Source: Cohnella sp. GbtcB17
GTDB lineage: Bacteria; Bacillota; Bacilli; Paenibacillales; Paenibacillaceae
Assembly (NCBI RefSeq): GCF_019091135.1
Contig: NZ_JAGXJW010000019.1
Coordinates: forward strand, 1 to 64,000
DNA: 64,000 nucleotides
Direction: 5' to 3'
Position 1 is the stretch's first letter, and every line of letters begins with the position of its first letter. The notes under the pieces are model-generated. The model worked only from the letters and a program-made list of their open reading frames with translations. It did no database searches and was not told the DNA's origin. Shown here piece after piece: positions 33,666 to 42,445 of the stretch. The translations under genes and the position numbers were made by a program.

Positions 33666-34532
33666 ATGACTAAACGCATCGGTGTCTTCGATATCGTCAA
33701 CGTCCTCATTCTGGCCTTCGTCGCGGCAGTGGCGTTGTTTCCGTTTATCCACATGGCATCCGTCTCTCTCAGTTCGGCGCATTACGTCGTCCGCAACGAG
33801 GTCAGCTTCTGGCCGAAGGGTGTGCAGTTCGATGTCTATGGCGAGGTGCTTCGGGATAACCGTCTGTTGGTGGGCTACAAAAATACGATCATTTACGTGG
33901 TGCTGGGCACCGCGCTGTCGCTTTTTTTCACGTCCATGGGCGCATACTCGCTCTCGAAGCGGACGCTCACGTTCGGCAAACAAATCATGCTGTTCATCGT
34001 GTTCACGATGCTCTTCAGCGGCGGGATGATCCCGACGTACCTGGTCGTGCGCAGCTACCACCTGATGGACACCGTTTGGGCGATGGTGCTGCCCGGCCTG
34101 ATATCGACCTGGAATCTCATCGTGATGCGCACCTTTTTCCAAGGCATACCCGCGGAGATCGAAGAGTCCGGCAAAATCGACGGCTCATCCGACATTCGCA
34201 CGCTCTTTAGCATCGTGCTCCCGCTGTCCAAGCCGGTGCTGATGACGATCGGGCTGTTTTACGCCGTCGGCATCTGGAACAACTTCTTCCATGCGCTGCT
34301 CTATCTGCGGGAAGAGAGCCTGTACCCGCTGCAGCTCGTCATCCGCAATATCGTCATGGTCGGCCAGATCGGCGACGCGATCACGAGCGCGGCCAGCGAG
34401 CAACAGGGCATCGTGCTCGAATCGCTCAAGTATGCGTTTATCCTTGTCGGCACGCTCCCCATTCTGGTCGTCTATCCGTTCATCCAGCGCCACTTCGTGA
34501 ACGGCGTGCTGATCGGCTCGGTGAAGGGATGA
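33666..34532 (+). CDS. ABC transporter permease (YtcP/LplC-like)
   Basis: A 288-aa permease starting at ATG 33666, 12 bp after the partner permease. It has six hydrophobic segments. The EAA-type loop is EIEESGKIDGSSDIRT, followed by PLSKPVLMTI, and the C-terminus FVNGVLIGSVKG is typical of the LplC/YtcP branch. With the neighbouring permease and LplA-like lipoprotein it makes a complete importer apart from the ATPase. Confidence 0.92.
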   Translation: MTKRIGVFDIVNVLILAFVAAVALFPFIHMASVSLSSAHYVVRNEVSFWPKGVQFDVYGEVLRDNRLLVGYKNTIIYVVLGTALSLFFTSMGAYSLSKRTLTFGKQIMLFIVFTMLFSGGMIPTYLVVRSYHLMDTVWAMVLPGLISTWNLIVMRTFFQGIPAEIEESGKIDGSSDIRTLFSIVLPLSKPVLMTIGLFYAVGIWNNFFHALLYLREESLYPLQLVIRNIVMVGQIGDAITSAASEQQGIVLESLKYAFILVGTLPILVVYPFIQRHFVNGVLIGSVKG

Positions 34533-34847
34533 CGCCGCGGACCGCCGCTGGACGGAGAGAAAAAGTCAAAATATTCGCATCGATCGGTCATATCTTTCCT
34601 TAAACGCGCGCGTATAACGTATGATACGCTGTTTACCGAACGTTAAGGGGATGAGGGGAAGGAAAAGAGCATGCGGATTCTGGGCGAAGGCGGCATCGTC
34701 TGAGCCGTTTGATTATTCAAGGTTAACCTCGTTGCAAGCAAGAGGCCCCCGGATCCGATCTCTGGGCGCGGAGAAGGTCGAGAAGGTCATGTATCAGCGC
34801 CATATGGCCGACCTTCAGAAGAAAGGCCTGAAGTAAGCAGCTGCCTG
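34533..34847 (+). other. 315-bp stretch without a supported gene
   Basis: It holds an open frame at 34621-34836 of 71 codons with no recognisable domain and no convincing ribosome binding site, plus an ATG (34671) with a good site that reaches a stop after ten codons. Both look like decayed sequence. It borders the degraded copy of the 53-kb segment. Confidence 0.5.
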
Positions 34848-35117
34848 CTACTTCCCCCAACGGATAAACTTGTTGATTAATGTGTAAAAGGAGCTAGAAT
34901 CCAGATCGGTCAAGCCGTTCAGGTCGGCGAACAGGAAGGGCAGCAGACCGATCGCGAGCGCGGCGACGACGATCCCGACCGTCTAGCTCCGAACCAAGCG
35001 GCTCCATGCGATCATGAGGCTCATCTCCTACTATTTGAAATAAGGCATACGACGAAGAAGCGATCGCCCCGGCTCAGGTGCAATCGCTTTTTTCTTTTAT
35101 ACGACGATTTCCCGCTT
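34846..35117. repeat. Diverged copy of 53024-53307 (small membrane gene plus yhbH 3' end)
   Basis: Aligned by eye over about 270 bp with scattered substitutions and indels. It contains the decayed small gene, the intergenic hairpin (35058-35089) and the final codons of yhbH (KREIVV-stop, reading on the minus strand, about 35097-35117). Matching ends just inside yhbH. This shows that a segment spanning the yhbH 3' end was duplicated into the scarred region. Confidence 0.8.
34848..35015 (-). pseudogene. Decayed paralogue of the 59-aa membrane protein gene at 53026-53205
   Basis: The frame corresponding to the gene at 53 kb is present, but the leucine codon after IIRS is an in-frame TAG here (LVRS-stop-TVGIVV). 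The downstream part TVGIVVAALAIGLLPFLFAD is fully conserved and the C-terminal INKFIRWGK is intact, with a short internal deletion between them. It is probably a pseudogene; a sequencing error at one base cannot be excluded. It lies in a longer repeat of the 53-kb region. Confidence 0.75.
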
Positions 35118-35119
35118 AG

Positions 35120-35368
35120 TCTATCATCTGTCTTGGGCTCAAAATATGCATGAAAGTGGAATTATTCCAATTAACCAGTTTTCGTTCGTATCAACTCTTC
35201 TGATGAGAATAGAAGGGGGATGGTACGCTCTGAATACTTCTCGGGACTTGGAGAGCATTGCATTGAGCTTCTTCATTAGGCTGTTGTAAACGGAAATATT
35301 CCCATCGTTGCTCCAGCGGACAATGTTTGCAAAGTTGTTACCCTTCGAAGCGCCTTGCTCCAGCGAGC
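35120..35368. other. AT-richer stretch with no supported gene
   Basis: About 250 bp with lower GC than the neighbours, next to the transposase remnant. No frame shows recognisable homology. It is probably the rest of a decayed insertion element or of sequence brought in with it. Confidence 0.4.
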
Positions 35369-35479
35369 AGCCCAGCGGATCGCGTAAATTCGGATAACGT
35401 CCTCAACACAGAGCGTCAAATCTGTCCTCAGAACGACGAGCCAATCATTCTTCTTCGAGCGGTTGCGAACGAATACCAA
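35369..35479 (-). pseudogene. Transposase remnant (IS4-like DDE transposase fragment)
   Basis: About 37 codons on the minus strand read VFVRNRSKKNDWLVVL, TDLTLCVEDVIRIYAIRW, which resembles the segment before the catalytic Glu in IS4/IS231-type transposases (KKNDWL...LSEEEIIRIYGKRW). The similarity stops at RW and the frame then runs into unrelated codons. Only a fragment is present, with no inverted repeats visible. It borders the duplicated scar at 35478. Confidence 0.6.
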
Positions 35480-35638
35480 TGATTTCGCATCACAGGTAGC
35501 GCTGGCTTTAGCATAGCAGATCCGCCGGAAAATGGAGCGCGAGAAGACGGCTACCAGACGAGATCGAAAGCCGCGATCAATCCTTGCGCGATCATCTCGT
35601 TAGCGAACGGACCGGGGTGAATAGCGTCGTCGAACAGC
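35478..35638 (-). repeat. Partner copy of the 159-bp repeat (intact SGNH gene 3' end)
   Basis: This stretch is the counterpart of 28308-28466. Here the repeat continues into the complete SGNH hydrolase gene, while at 28 kb the similarity ends after about 80 bp of coding sequence. Confidence 0.85.
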
Positions 35639-36990
35639 AGCTCGACATCGACGAGCCCGTCCCGGACGGCATCTTCGAAAAAGCGGTGGAATTCGATCAA
35701 ACCGAATGACCGCCGGGCGCAGAATCGGCGAATCGCCTCATAATAGTCCTCGTAGGCGATGGCATAAGACGGCGCGCCTTCAAACGCAATGCTGCGATCG
35801 CCGAGCGTCGTAAACATCAGCATATCGGTCCGCCGGCCGCCTTCGGGGTTCAAATGACGATTCAGCCGCAGCGCGAGCGTCTCCAGCGCGGCCTCGAAGT
35901 CGCGGATCGGCGTCTGCCTCAAATACTCGTTGACGACGGGCGCCTGAATGACGGCAAGCGTCGGCGTAAAGGCGACATAGCGGAGCAGCTCGTCTACATG
36001 GTCGTAAGGACCGTCGTTGAAGCTGGCCGTTCCGTCGCCGAGCCACTGGCCGACCGTATGCCCGCCCATCGCAAAGTTGCGGATGCGATTCAAATCGGGG
36101 ATGAACCCGCGCAAAATCGCTCTGCCGCCTTCCGACTTCCCGCACGTCGCAGACGGCTCATGCGCTCGAGGCCCGTTTTTCCCTCGTTCGGCCGCCAGAC
36201 GAAAAACGACTTCGCCCGTTTGCCGCATGCCGAAATCAATGCCGTATACCCGTTCCTCCGCGACCGGCGCATACGTATCGATGAGGACCGTACCGAAGCC
36301 GTCCCCGTCACCCGCTCGGGGCTCGTCAAGCGCCTTCAGCCTGCCAGCCTCGACCAGATACAATTTCGGATATCCCGGGGGCGCGGCGTAATAATAAGGG
36401 GCTTCGAGTCCTGCCTCCAGCATCGCCCCGTTGGGATCGGCGACGACGCCGACAAACAGCATGCTTGCATGCCCGCGCAGCGGAAACCGCAATTCCTGTT
36501 CCTCAGACACCGTTTCGCCGCCAACTCCGGACTTCCTTTCGATCGTCCAGATCGCCGGGCCAAAGGCTTGCCTCTCGGCCAAATACCCCAAATGCTCCCG
36601 TGCGCGGTCCCTATATGCCGCGGGTCCGTAAAAGCCGGTCGCGCTCACGGGTCCGGCCAGCCCGAGCTCGCTTAGCGCGCCGCCGCCATCCGGGAATCGC
36701 AGCTCCGCGTTAAACGCCAGCCGCTCTTTCACATGAGCCTCCAGCCGGGCATAGTAGCCCTTGCTGTACGGAAAGCTCATATGCGTCGAATAGTGGGCAT
36801 GTCCGTCGTAATCGGCGCTTCCTTGCCCCCAGCTGTGGCTGTCGCCGAACAGCACAATCTCCCGGCAGGTCGTTCGGCGCTGCCGCCGGTTGTCCGCCAA
36901 TACAGGAAACGCGGCGGCGGTCAAGCGGCTCCCGTAGCGGCGCAAAAAAGACAACCCGCCAAGCGAATCTTCCAAACCAGTCTCTCTCAT
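35551..36990 (-). CDS. SGNH/GDSL-type hydrolase
   Basis: A 479-aa protein from ATG 36990; GAGGAGG lies about 8 nt upstream, and the longer frame to 37098 has no such site. SGNH blocks are visible: block I FGDSHSWGQG (nucleophile S51), the Gly block NFAMGGHTVGQW near 340, PVVNEY with the Asn, and block V D455-x-x-H458 (DDAIHPG). No signal peptide is apparent, so it is cytosolic. It is probably an esterase deacylating imported or host-derived glycans. It is divergent from the glycan locus at 37.2 kb. Its 3' end exists in a second, decayed copy at 28 kb. Confidence 0.8.
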   Translation of the reverse strand: MRETGLEDSLGGLSFLRRYGSRLTAAAFPVLADNRRQRRTTCREIVLFGDSHSWGQGSADYDGHAHYSTHMSFPYSKGYYARLEAHVKERLAFNAELRFPDGGGALSELGLAGPVSATGFYGPAAYRDRAREHLGYLAERQAFGPAIWTIERKSGVGGETVSEEQELRFPLRGHASMLFVGVVADPNGAMLEAGLEAPYYYAAPPGYPKLYLVEAGRLKALDEPRAGDGDGFGTVLIDTYAPVAEERVYGIDFGMRQTGEVVFRLAAERGKNGPRAHEPSATCGKSEGGRAILRGFIPDLNRIRNFAMGGHTVGQWLGDGTASFNDGPYDHVDELLRYVAFTPTLAVIQAPVVNEYLRQTPIRDFEAALETLALRLNRHLNPEGGRRTDMLMFTTLGDRSIAFEGAPSYAIAYEDYYEAIRRFCARRSFGLIEFHRFFEDAVRDGLVDVELLFDDAIHPGPFANEMIAQGLIAAFDLVW

Positions 36991-37038
36991 CGACAAAATC
37001 CTCCTCGTATATTCCTGCCTATGGCCGATTTTAACTTC

Positions 37039-37066
37039 AGTATAATGAAGAGAAATAAGGCGGCAA
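37039..37066 (-). promoter_or_regulatory. Promoter of the SGNH hydrolase gene
   Basis: On the minus strand, TTGCCG (37061-37066) and TATACT (37039-37044) are separated by 16 nt. It lies about 50 nt before the ATG at 36990. Confidence 0.55.
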
Positions 37067-37169
37067 CGCAGAGTCGATAATTGTGGCCTGTACCTCAAAA
37101 AAAGTGCGTAGCGAGTCCGCCGCCCAGTTAGTACGCTAGAACCTGAGGGGAGAAGGGACGGACTTTTCC

Positions 37170-38939
37170 ATGAAACCGGACACCTTGTTTTTTTCCATTT
37201 TCACGCGGCTGCTGCTGACGTTCCTGATCGTCATTACGCCGCTCTACGCCATGACGCTGCTGATGAACCGGATGGGAGCGGAGCAGAACAGGCGGGAAAT
37301 CGCGAATTCTTTGTCGTCGAAGGTGCAGGCATTCTCGGACGGATTGGAGCTTGAGGTGCAGCGGATCGTGGAGCTGGAGCAGGATTATATCGTGGACGAG
37401 GATTTGCTCCAGCTGAGCATGGCGGCCGCGCAGATGAGCGATTACGAGCGGAACCGGGCGGTACTCAATTTGCAGAAGCGGCTCAAGGTGATGAGCGCGT
37501 CCAGTCCGTATATTGTTGATGTCCGCCTGTTCATTCCGGTCATGAACCGGACCGTCTCCGCGCTGCATTACGACACGCAGATCGACGAATCGCAATTCGC
37601 CGCGTTCCGGCGTCCGGACAACGCCAAGACGCTGCTCGTTCGGGACGGACGGCTGTATGTCGGGCTGCCCTACGACAGCCTGCCGAGAGACGGACCTTCG
37701 AAAACGATTTTTGTCATCGTGGCGGAGCTGTCGTCGGACCGCATCGGAGCGGCGATGAACCGCGCGTTCGATACGGACGGCGGACCGGCGGGCTACAGCC
37801 TGCTGATCGACGGCGCCACCGGCGCGAACGCCCTTGGCGGCGAGTCGATTGAAGAAGGAACGGCCGGCAAGCTGGATGTCGAAGTCCGAAGCTGGAGCCG
37901 AGGCGGCGCCGCGCGGACGGAGACGAAGTGGGGAGACGGCCGTCTGACCGTCGCCGACTATTCGCCTTATCTGGGCAAAGCGATCGTCGCGGTTCTTCCC
38001 GAGTCGCGCGTCGTCGGCCCGCTGAAGCTGTACGAGCGGTGGTTCTGGTTTTTTTCGCTCATTTCCGCCGTTGTCATTCTTTTTTTCTCGCTTCGCATTT
38101 ACCGTCTCATTCACCGGCCGCTCGTGAAGCTGGGCTTTGCGTTCCGCAGGCTGGAGGACGGATCGTTCCATTTTACGATTCAGCATCGGAAAAAGGACGA
38201 ATTCGGCTATTTGTACGCCGCCTTCAACGACATGGTCGGACGCCTCGGCAACCTGATCCAGGACGTGTACAAGGCGAAAATACGATTTCAGCAGTCGGAG
38301 CTGAAAAGGCTGCAGTCGCAAATCAATCCTCATTTTCTGTTCAACAATCACTTCATCTTATCCCGATTGATCAAGTCGCAAAATTACGAGACCGCCGAGC
38401 GCTTCTCGCGTTATATCGGCGAATATTTGCAATTCATCACGCGCGATGCGGCCGAGGAGATCACGCTGGAGCGCGAAGTGGCGCATGCGCTCGTCTATAT
38501 CGAGCTGCAGACGTTCAGCTTCGCCTCCAGGGTAGCGGTCGACGTCGGTCCGCTGCCCGATTCGGCAAAACAGCTTCTTGTGCCGCGGCTTATCTTGCAG
38601 CCGATTATCGAGAACGCGTACAAATATACGTTCGAGCGCAAAATTGCGGGCGGGCGGCTCGGCATGCGTTTTGAGGCGTCGGCGGAGGAGGAGGGCCTCG
38701 TCCGCATCTTGATAGAGGACAGCGGCGATTCGTTGGACGACGCCGCGATCGAAGAGCTGAACCGACGGCTCGCGATCTCGCCGGACGATGCGGCGGAAAG
38801 CACCGGCCTCGTCAACATCCATCAGCGGCTCCGCATTCGCCTCGGCGCGCCTTCGGGCCTGCGCTTCGGGCGAAGCTCGCTTGGCGGTCTGCTGGTGGAG
38901 CTGACTCTAAAGCCGACGAAGGGAGAGGAGCTATCTTGA
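37170..38939 (+). CDS. YesM-type sensor histidine kinase
   Basis: A 589-aa protein starting at ATG 37170. TM1 is about 10-32, and an extracellular sensor of about 250 residues follows. TM2 is about 292-312, followed by a HAMP-like segment and the His_kinase domain with SQINPHFLFNN (H388). The ATPase domain has the N box ILQPIIENAYKYTF (477 onward) and TGLVNIHQRL. The G1 box reads EDSGD, whereas DxGxG is usual, so ATP binding may be altered. The TGA overlaps the TTG start of the response-regulator gene, indicating translational coupling. It likely senses an extracellular glycan fragment and activates the importer operon. Confidence 0.93.
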   Translation: MKPDTLFFSIFTRLLLTFLIVITPLYAMTLLMNRMGAEQNRREIANSLSSKVQAFSDGLELEVQRIVELEQDYIVDEDLLQLSMAAAQMSDYERNRAVLNLQKRLKVMSASSPYIVDVRLFIPVMNRTVSALHYDTQIDESQFAAFRRPDNAKTLLVRDGRLYVGLPYDSLPRDGPSKTIFVIVAELSSDRIGAAMNRAFDTDGGPAGYSLLIDGATGANALGGESIEEGTAGKLDVEVRSWSRGGAARTETKWGDGRLTVADYSPYLGKAIVAVLPESRVVGPLKLYERWFWFFSLISAVVILFFSLRIYRLIHRPLVKLGFAFRRLEDGSFHFTIQHRKKDEFGYLYAAFNDMVGRLGNLIQDVYKAKIRFQQSELKRLQSQINPHFLFNNHFILSRLIKSQNYETAERFSRYIGEYLQFITRDAAEEITLEREVAHALVYIELQTFSFASRVAVDVGPLPDSAKQLLVPRLILQPIIENAYKYTFERKIAGGRLGMRFEASAEEEGLVRILIEDSGDSLDDAAIEELNRRLAISPDDAAESTGLVNIHQRLRIRLGAPSGLRFGRSSLGGLLVELTLKPTKGEELS

Positions 38940-40555
38940 ACCGACTGCTGATCGTCGACGACGTCGCCATTATCGTGGACAGCCTGTTCGAGCTGATGGA
39001 CGAGCTGCCCGGGCTGGAGCTGGAATGCTACAAGGCGTATTCGGCGCCGGAGGCGCTTGCGCTGCTGGGCCGGATCCGGATCGACATCGTGCTCACCGAC
39101 ATCAAAATGCCGGAGATGGACGGATTGGAGCTGCTCGATCAAATCCGCCGCCGCTGGCCGCGCTGCAAGGTCATCTTTTTGACCAGCTACAACGAGTTCG
39201 AATATGCGAAGCGGGCGATCGCGTCCGGCGGCTTCGATTATTTGCTGAAGACGGAAGACGACGACAAGATCGTCGGCGCCGTTCGCAGAGCGGCGGAGGC
39301 GCTTCGCGAAGAGGAGAAAATGGCGCATGCGATCGAGGACGCCAGACGTCAGCTTGAGACGTACCGGCCGACCTTGCAAAGGGAGTTTTTCCGCGAGCTG
39401 CTTCAAGGCCGTTGGACGGAAGAAGAGCGGCTCGCCGAACGGCTGGAGGAGCTTGGCTCGCCGCTGGCGGCGGACGAGCCGCTGCATCTGTTGATCGGCC
39501 GGATCGACGAGCGGCCCCCTGACGAGCGATACGCCGACCGGACGCTGCTGCCGTTGTCCGTCCAGCGGATCGTGGCCGAGATGGCGGGAGATCGGTTGAC
39601 TCATTTTGCGCTGTCGTACGATTCCTTTAGAATAGTCTGGTTTGTTCAGCAAAAGGGAGAAGGCGGCATCCAGCCGTTCCTCGCGGAAACGCTGGCATCG
39701 GTTCAGACGGCCTGTCGCCGGACGCTGCAAGCGACGGTATCGTTTATGCTCGCCGGGCAGGAGACCGCCTGGCGGGATGCGGCGGATGCGTTCCGGCGGC
39801 TGAGCGCGCGGATGGGCCGCGGCATGGGTCTTCGTCCGGGCGCGCTGCTGATCGAGACGCAAGCCGGCGTGGACGCTGCCGTTCCGGAAAGCGGCGCGGG
39901 TGAGGTGCGGCCGCGCTTTCGCTTCGACGGCCTGGCGGAGCTGTCCGCGCTGCTCGACAACAATCGGCGGGACCTGTTCTTCCCGGCGCTGCGGGAGCTG
40001 GCGGCAGCCGCTTCGGAGGCCGGTGCGGAGGAGCGGACGGCGCTCCGCTTGGGCCTGCGGGCGCTGCTGCTCGCCTACGACGCCGGCGACGAAGACCGTC
40101 AGCCCGGCGGCAGCTTCGCCAATCTCGACGAGCCCGGCTGGGAAGAGGAGCTGGCCGACTTCGCCGAACAGGCGACGCGGCTGTTCGAGCGGCGTCGTCA
40201 AGGGCAGGCGGAGCGGGAATCGGAGGTGCTGGCGACGATCCACCGTCATATCGACGACCATCTAGGCGACGATATCTCGCTGAACCGGCTCGCCGATCTC
40301 GTTCAATTGCACCCTTCGTATTTGTCTCGGCTTTACAAAGAATTGACCGGCCGCGGGCTGTACGATTACATATCGGAGCGGCGTCTTGCGGCGGCGCGCA
40401 AATATTTGCGCCAGAGCTCGCTGAAGGTCCACGAGATCGCGGCGGCCCTCGGCTACAATTCATCGTTTGCTTTCGCGCGCTTTTTCAAAAGCCAGACGGG
40501 CGTTACGCCTCAGGAATATCGTCAATTCCCGGACGGCTCCTCATGTAAACAATAG
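38936..40555 (+). CDS. YesN-type AraC-family response regulator
   Basis: A 539-aa protein from TTG 38936 with GAGAGGAG upstream and a 4-bp overlap with the kinase gene. The receiver domain (1-120) has VDDV, phosphoacceptor D55 (LTDIKMPEMDG), T83-S84 and K105. A long middle part of unknown role spans about 130-430, and a C-terminal AraC double HTH spans about 435-535 (LNRLADLVQLHPSYLSRLYK, VHEIAAALGYNSSFAFARFF). It would activate the downstream operons when phosphorylated. The weak -35 at the downstream operon fits an activator-dependent promoter. Confidence 0.94.
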   Translation: MNRLLIVDDVAIIVDSLFELMDELPGLELECYKAYSAPEALALLGRIRIDIVLTDIKMPEMDGLELLDQIRRRWPRCKVIFLTSYNEFEYAKRAIASGGFDYLLKTEDDDKIVGAVRRAAEALREEEKMAHAIEDARRQLETYRPTLQREFFRELLQGRWTEEERLAERLEELGSPLAADEPLHLLIGRIDERPPDERYADRTLLPLSVQRIVAEMAGDRLTHFALSYDSFRIVWFVQQKGEGGIQPFLAETLASVQTACRRTLQATVSFMLAGQETAWRDAADAFRRLSARMGRGMGLRPGALLIETQAGVDAAVPESGAGEVRPRFRFDGLAELSALLDNNRRDLFFPALRELAAAASEAGAEERTALRLGLRALLLAYDAGDEDRQPGGSFANLDEPGWEEELADFAEQATRLFERRRQGQAERESEVLATIHRHIDDHLGDDISLNRLADLVQLHPSYLSRLYKELTGRGLYDYISERRLAAARKYLRQSSLKVHEIAAALGYNSSFAFARFFKSQTGVTPQEYRQFPDGSSCKQ

Positions 40556-40603
40556 TGGTCGTCATGTCATCAGATGAGCGTGGAAGGGCTTCCTTTCCGT
40601 TTT

Positions 40604-40609
40604 TATAAT
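40604..40609 (+). promoter_or_regulatory. -10 element of the binding-protein operon
   Basis: A perfect TATAAT lies 44 bp before the TTG at 40654. The -35 position has no consensus match, as expected for a promoter needing an AraC-type activator. A GGAAGGGCTTCC inverted repeat lies about 10 nt upstream. Confidence 0.5.
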
Positions 40610-40653
40610 GAAATCGTAAAGCAGCTCAACTTATTCGGAAGGGGCGAAAAAGG

Positions 40654-42375
40654 TTGACAAAAGCAAAAAGAACGTGGCTCGCCGCGCTGCTGATCGTGGC
40701 GCTCGGGACGACGGCGGCATGCAGCGACGGCGGCGGGAACAAAAACGAAGGGCAGGGGGAAGCGTCGGCAGGCGCGTCTCAGTCTCCGAGCCAGACGGGC
40801 GGTGACCCAAGTCCCGATGCACAGCCGGAGGACATCATGGCCAAGTACGATCCGCCGATCGAAATATCGACAGGCGCTTCGGTCAATCCGACGGTCGTCT
40901 GGAATCCGGGCGAGAGCATCGACAAGAACAGCGTCTACGACAACTACGAGCAGGAGCTGGGCATTCGAGTCAAAAACAAATGGGCGGTCGACACCAGCCA
41001 GTACGACGCCAAGGTGAAGATCACGATCGCCTCCAACGATTTGCCCGACTTTATGTACGTGCAGCGGGCCGATCTGGACCAGCTGGTCAAGTCCGACATG
41101 GTGATGGATTTGACCGAGCTGTACGAGAAGTACGCAACCCCCGAGACGAAAAAGTTTTTGACGGCGGACGGCGGGGCGCAGCTCGATTCAGCCAAAGCGG
41201 ACGGCAAGCTGATGGCCATCCCGCGCACGGACGCGCCATACGTCCCCGCGCAAATTTTGTACATCCGCAACGATTGGTTGAAAAAGCTGAACCTGCAGGC
41301 GCCGAAAACGATGCAGGACGTCCTGAATATCTCCCATGCGTTCGCGACGATGGACCCCGACGGCAACGGCAAGGCGGACACGATCGGCCTGTCGCTGCAA
41401 AAAGAAATACTGGCCAGCGATTCCGGACTGATCGGCTACTTCAGCAGCTATCATGCCTATCCCGGCAAATGGATCAAAACCGCCTCGGGTCAGGTGGAAT
41501 ACGGCGGCATCCAGCCGGAAGTGAAGACGGCGCTGAAGCAGCTTCAGGACATGTTCAAGGCCGGCGAGCTGGACAAGGAGTTCATGGTCAAGGACAGCAG
41601 CAAGAGCGCGGAGCTGCTCGTCTCCGACAAAGCGGGCATGGTGTACGGTCCGTTCTGGATGCCCAGCTGGCCGCTGCAGGGCGGCGCGGTCAAGGACGGC
41701 AAGGTCGTGCAGGATTGGGGCATTTACGCCGTTCCGTCGATCGACGACAAGCCCGCCTTGCAGCCCGTCGATCTCGGCGTCACCGGCTACTACGTCATTT
41801 CCAAAAAGGCGAAGCATCCGGAGGCGGTGTTCAAGCTGCTGAACCGCTGGGTGACGGCGCTGACGCGCAACGACCCGGCGGAGGACGTCGCCAAGTATTC
41901 GCAGGGGTCGCTGAAGGACAAGCCGCAGGCGTATTATACGTTAAATCCGGTGCTCGTCTACAACATCGGCGCGCAACTCTATTCCGGCGAGATGATGCCC
42001 AAGGCGATCAAGGCGAAGGATCCTTCCATGCTGAACAACGAGAACAAAATCAACTACGAAAACGTGATGAAGTTCGAGGCCGGAGACGCCAATCAATACG
42101 GCGCCTATATGGCCTTCAAGGAAGGCGGCTCGCAGCCTTTGCTGTATCAGTATTCTCAAGAGGGACGCTATTTGACCAACGCCTACTCGGGACCGCCGAC
42201 CGCCACGATGGCGGATCGCTGGGCGACGCTGCAGGCGAAGGAGATGGAAGTGTTCACGAAGATCGTCACGAACGGCGCGTCTGTCGACGAATTCGACAAG
42301 TACGTCGAGCAATGGAAGACGCTGGGCGGCGCGCAGATTACGCAGGAAGTGAACGATTGGCTGCAGGCGCATTAA
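40654..42375 (+). CDS. Extracellular solute-binding lipoprotein (LplA/YtcQ-like)
   Basis: A 573-aa lipoprotein starting at TTG 40654 behind GGAAGGGG. The lipobox is TTAAC (Cys about 22), followed by a Gly/Ser/Gln linker to about residue 55. The large binding domain has NPTVVWNPGESIDKNSVYDN, SNDLPDFMYVQRADLDQLVK, DWLKKLNLQAPKTMQDVLN and DPDGNGKADTIGL, a calcium-loop-like stretch typical of this branch. It should capture oligosaccharides for the permeases downstream. It lies 98 bp after the response regulator. Confidence 0.93.
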   Translation: MTKAKRTWLAALLIVALGTTAACSDGGGNKNEGQGEASAGASQSPSQTGGDPSPDAQPEDIMAKYDPPIEISTGASVNPTVVWNPGESIDKNSVYDNYEQELGIRVKNKWAVDTSQYDAKVKITIASNDLPDFMYVQRADLDQLVKSDMVMDLTELYEKYATPETKKFLTADGGAQLDSAKADGKLMAIPRTDAPYVPAQILYIRNDWLKKLNLQAPKTMQDVLNISHAFATMDPDGNGKADTIGLSLQKEILASDSGLIGYFSSYHAYPGKWIKTASGQVEYGGIQPEVKTALKQLQDMFKAGELDKEFMVKDSSKSAELLVSDKAGMVYGPFWMPSWPLQGGAVKDGKVVQDWGIYAVPSIDDKPALQPVDLGVTGYYVISKKAKHPEAVFKLLNRWVTALTRNDPAEDVAKYSQGSLKDKPQAYYTLNPVLVYNIGAQLYSGEMMPKAIKAKDPSMLNNENKINYENVMKFEAGDANQYGAYMAFKEGGSQPLLYQYSQEGRYLTNAYSGPPTATMADRWATLQAKEMEVFTKIVTNGASVDEFDKYVEQWKTLGGAQITQEVNDWLQAH

Positions 42376-42445
42376 CAATAGCGGCAAGTCTGTCGTCGGG
42401 GGCGGGCGAAGGCGCGTTCCCCGAACGGCAGCGGGAGGTAATGTG

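Noticed and set aside
34621-34836. A 71-codon open frame on the plus strand
   Set aside because: No domain, weak start signal, and location among decayed segments. I kept it only as a description of the gap.
37041-37046. A plus-strand TATAAT as promoter of the kinase gene
   Set aside because: No usable -35 is found upstream and the gene starts about 125 bp later. The overlapping minus-strand promoter fits better.
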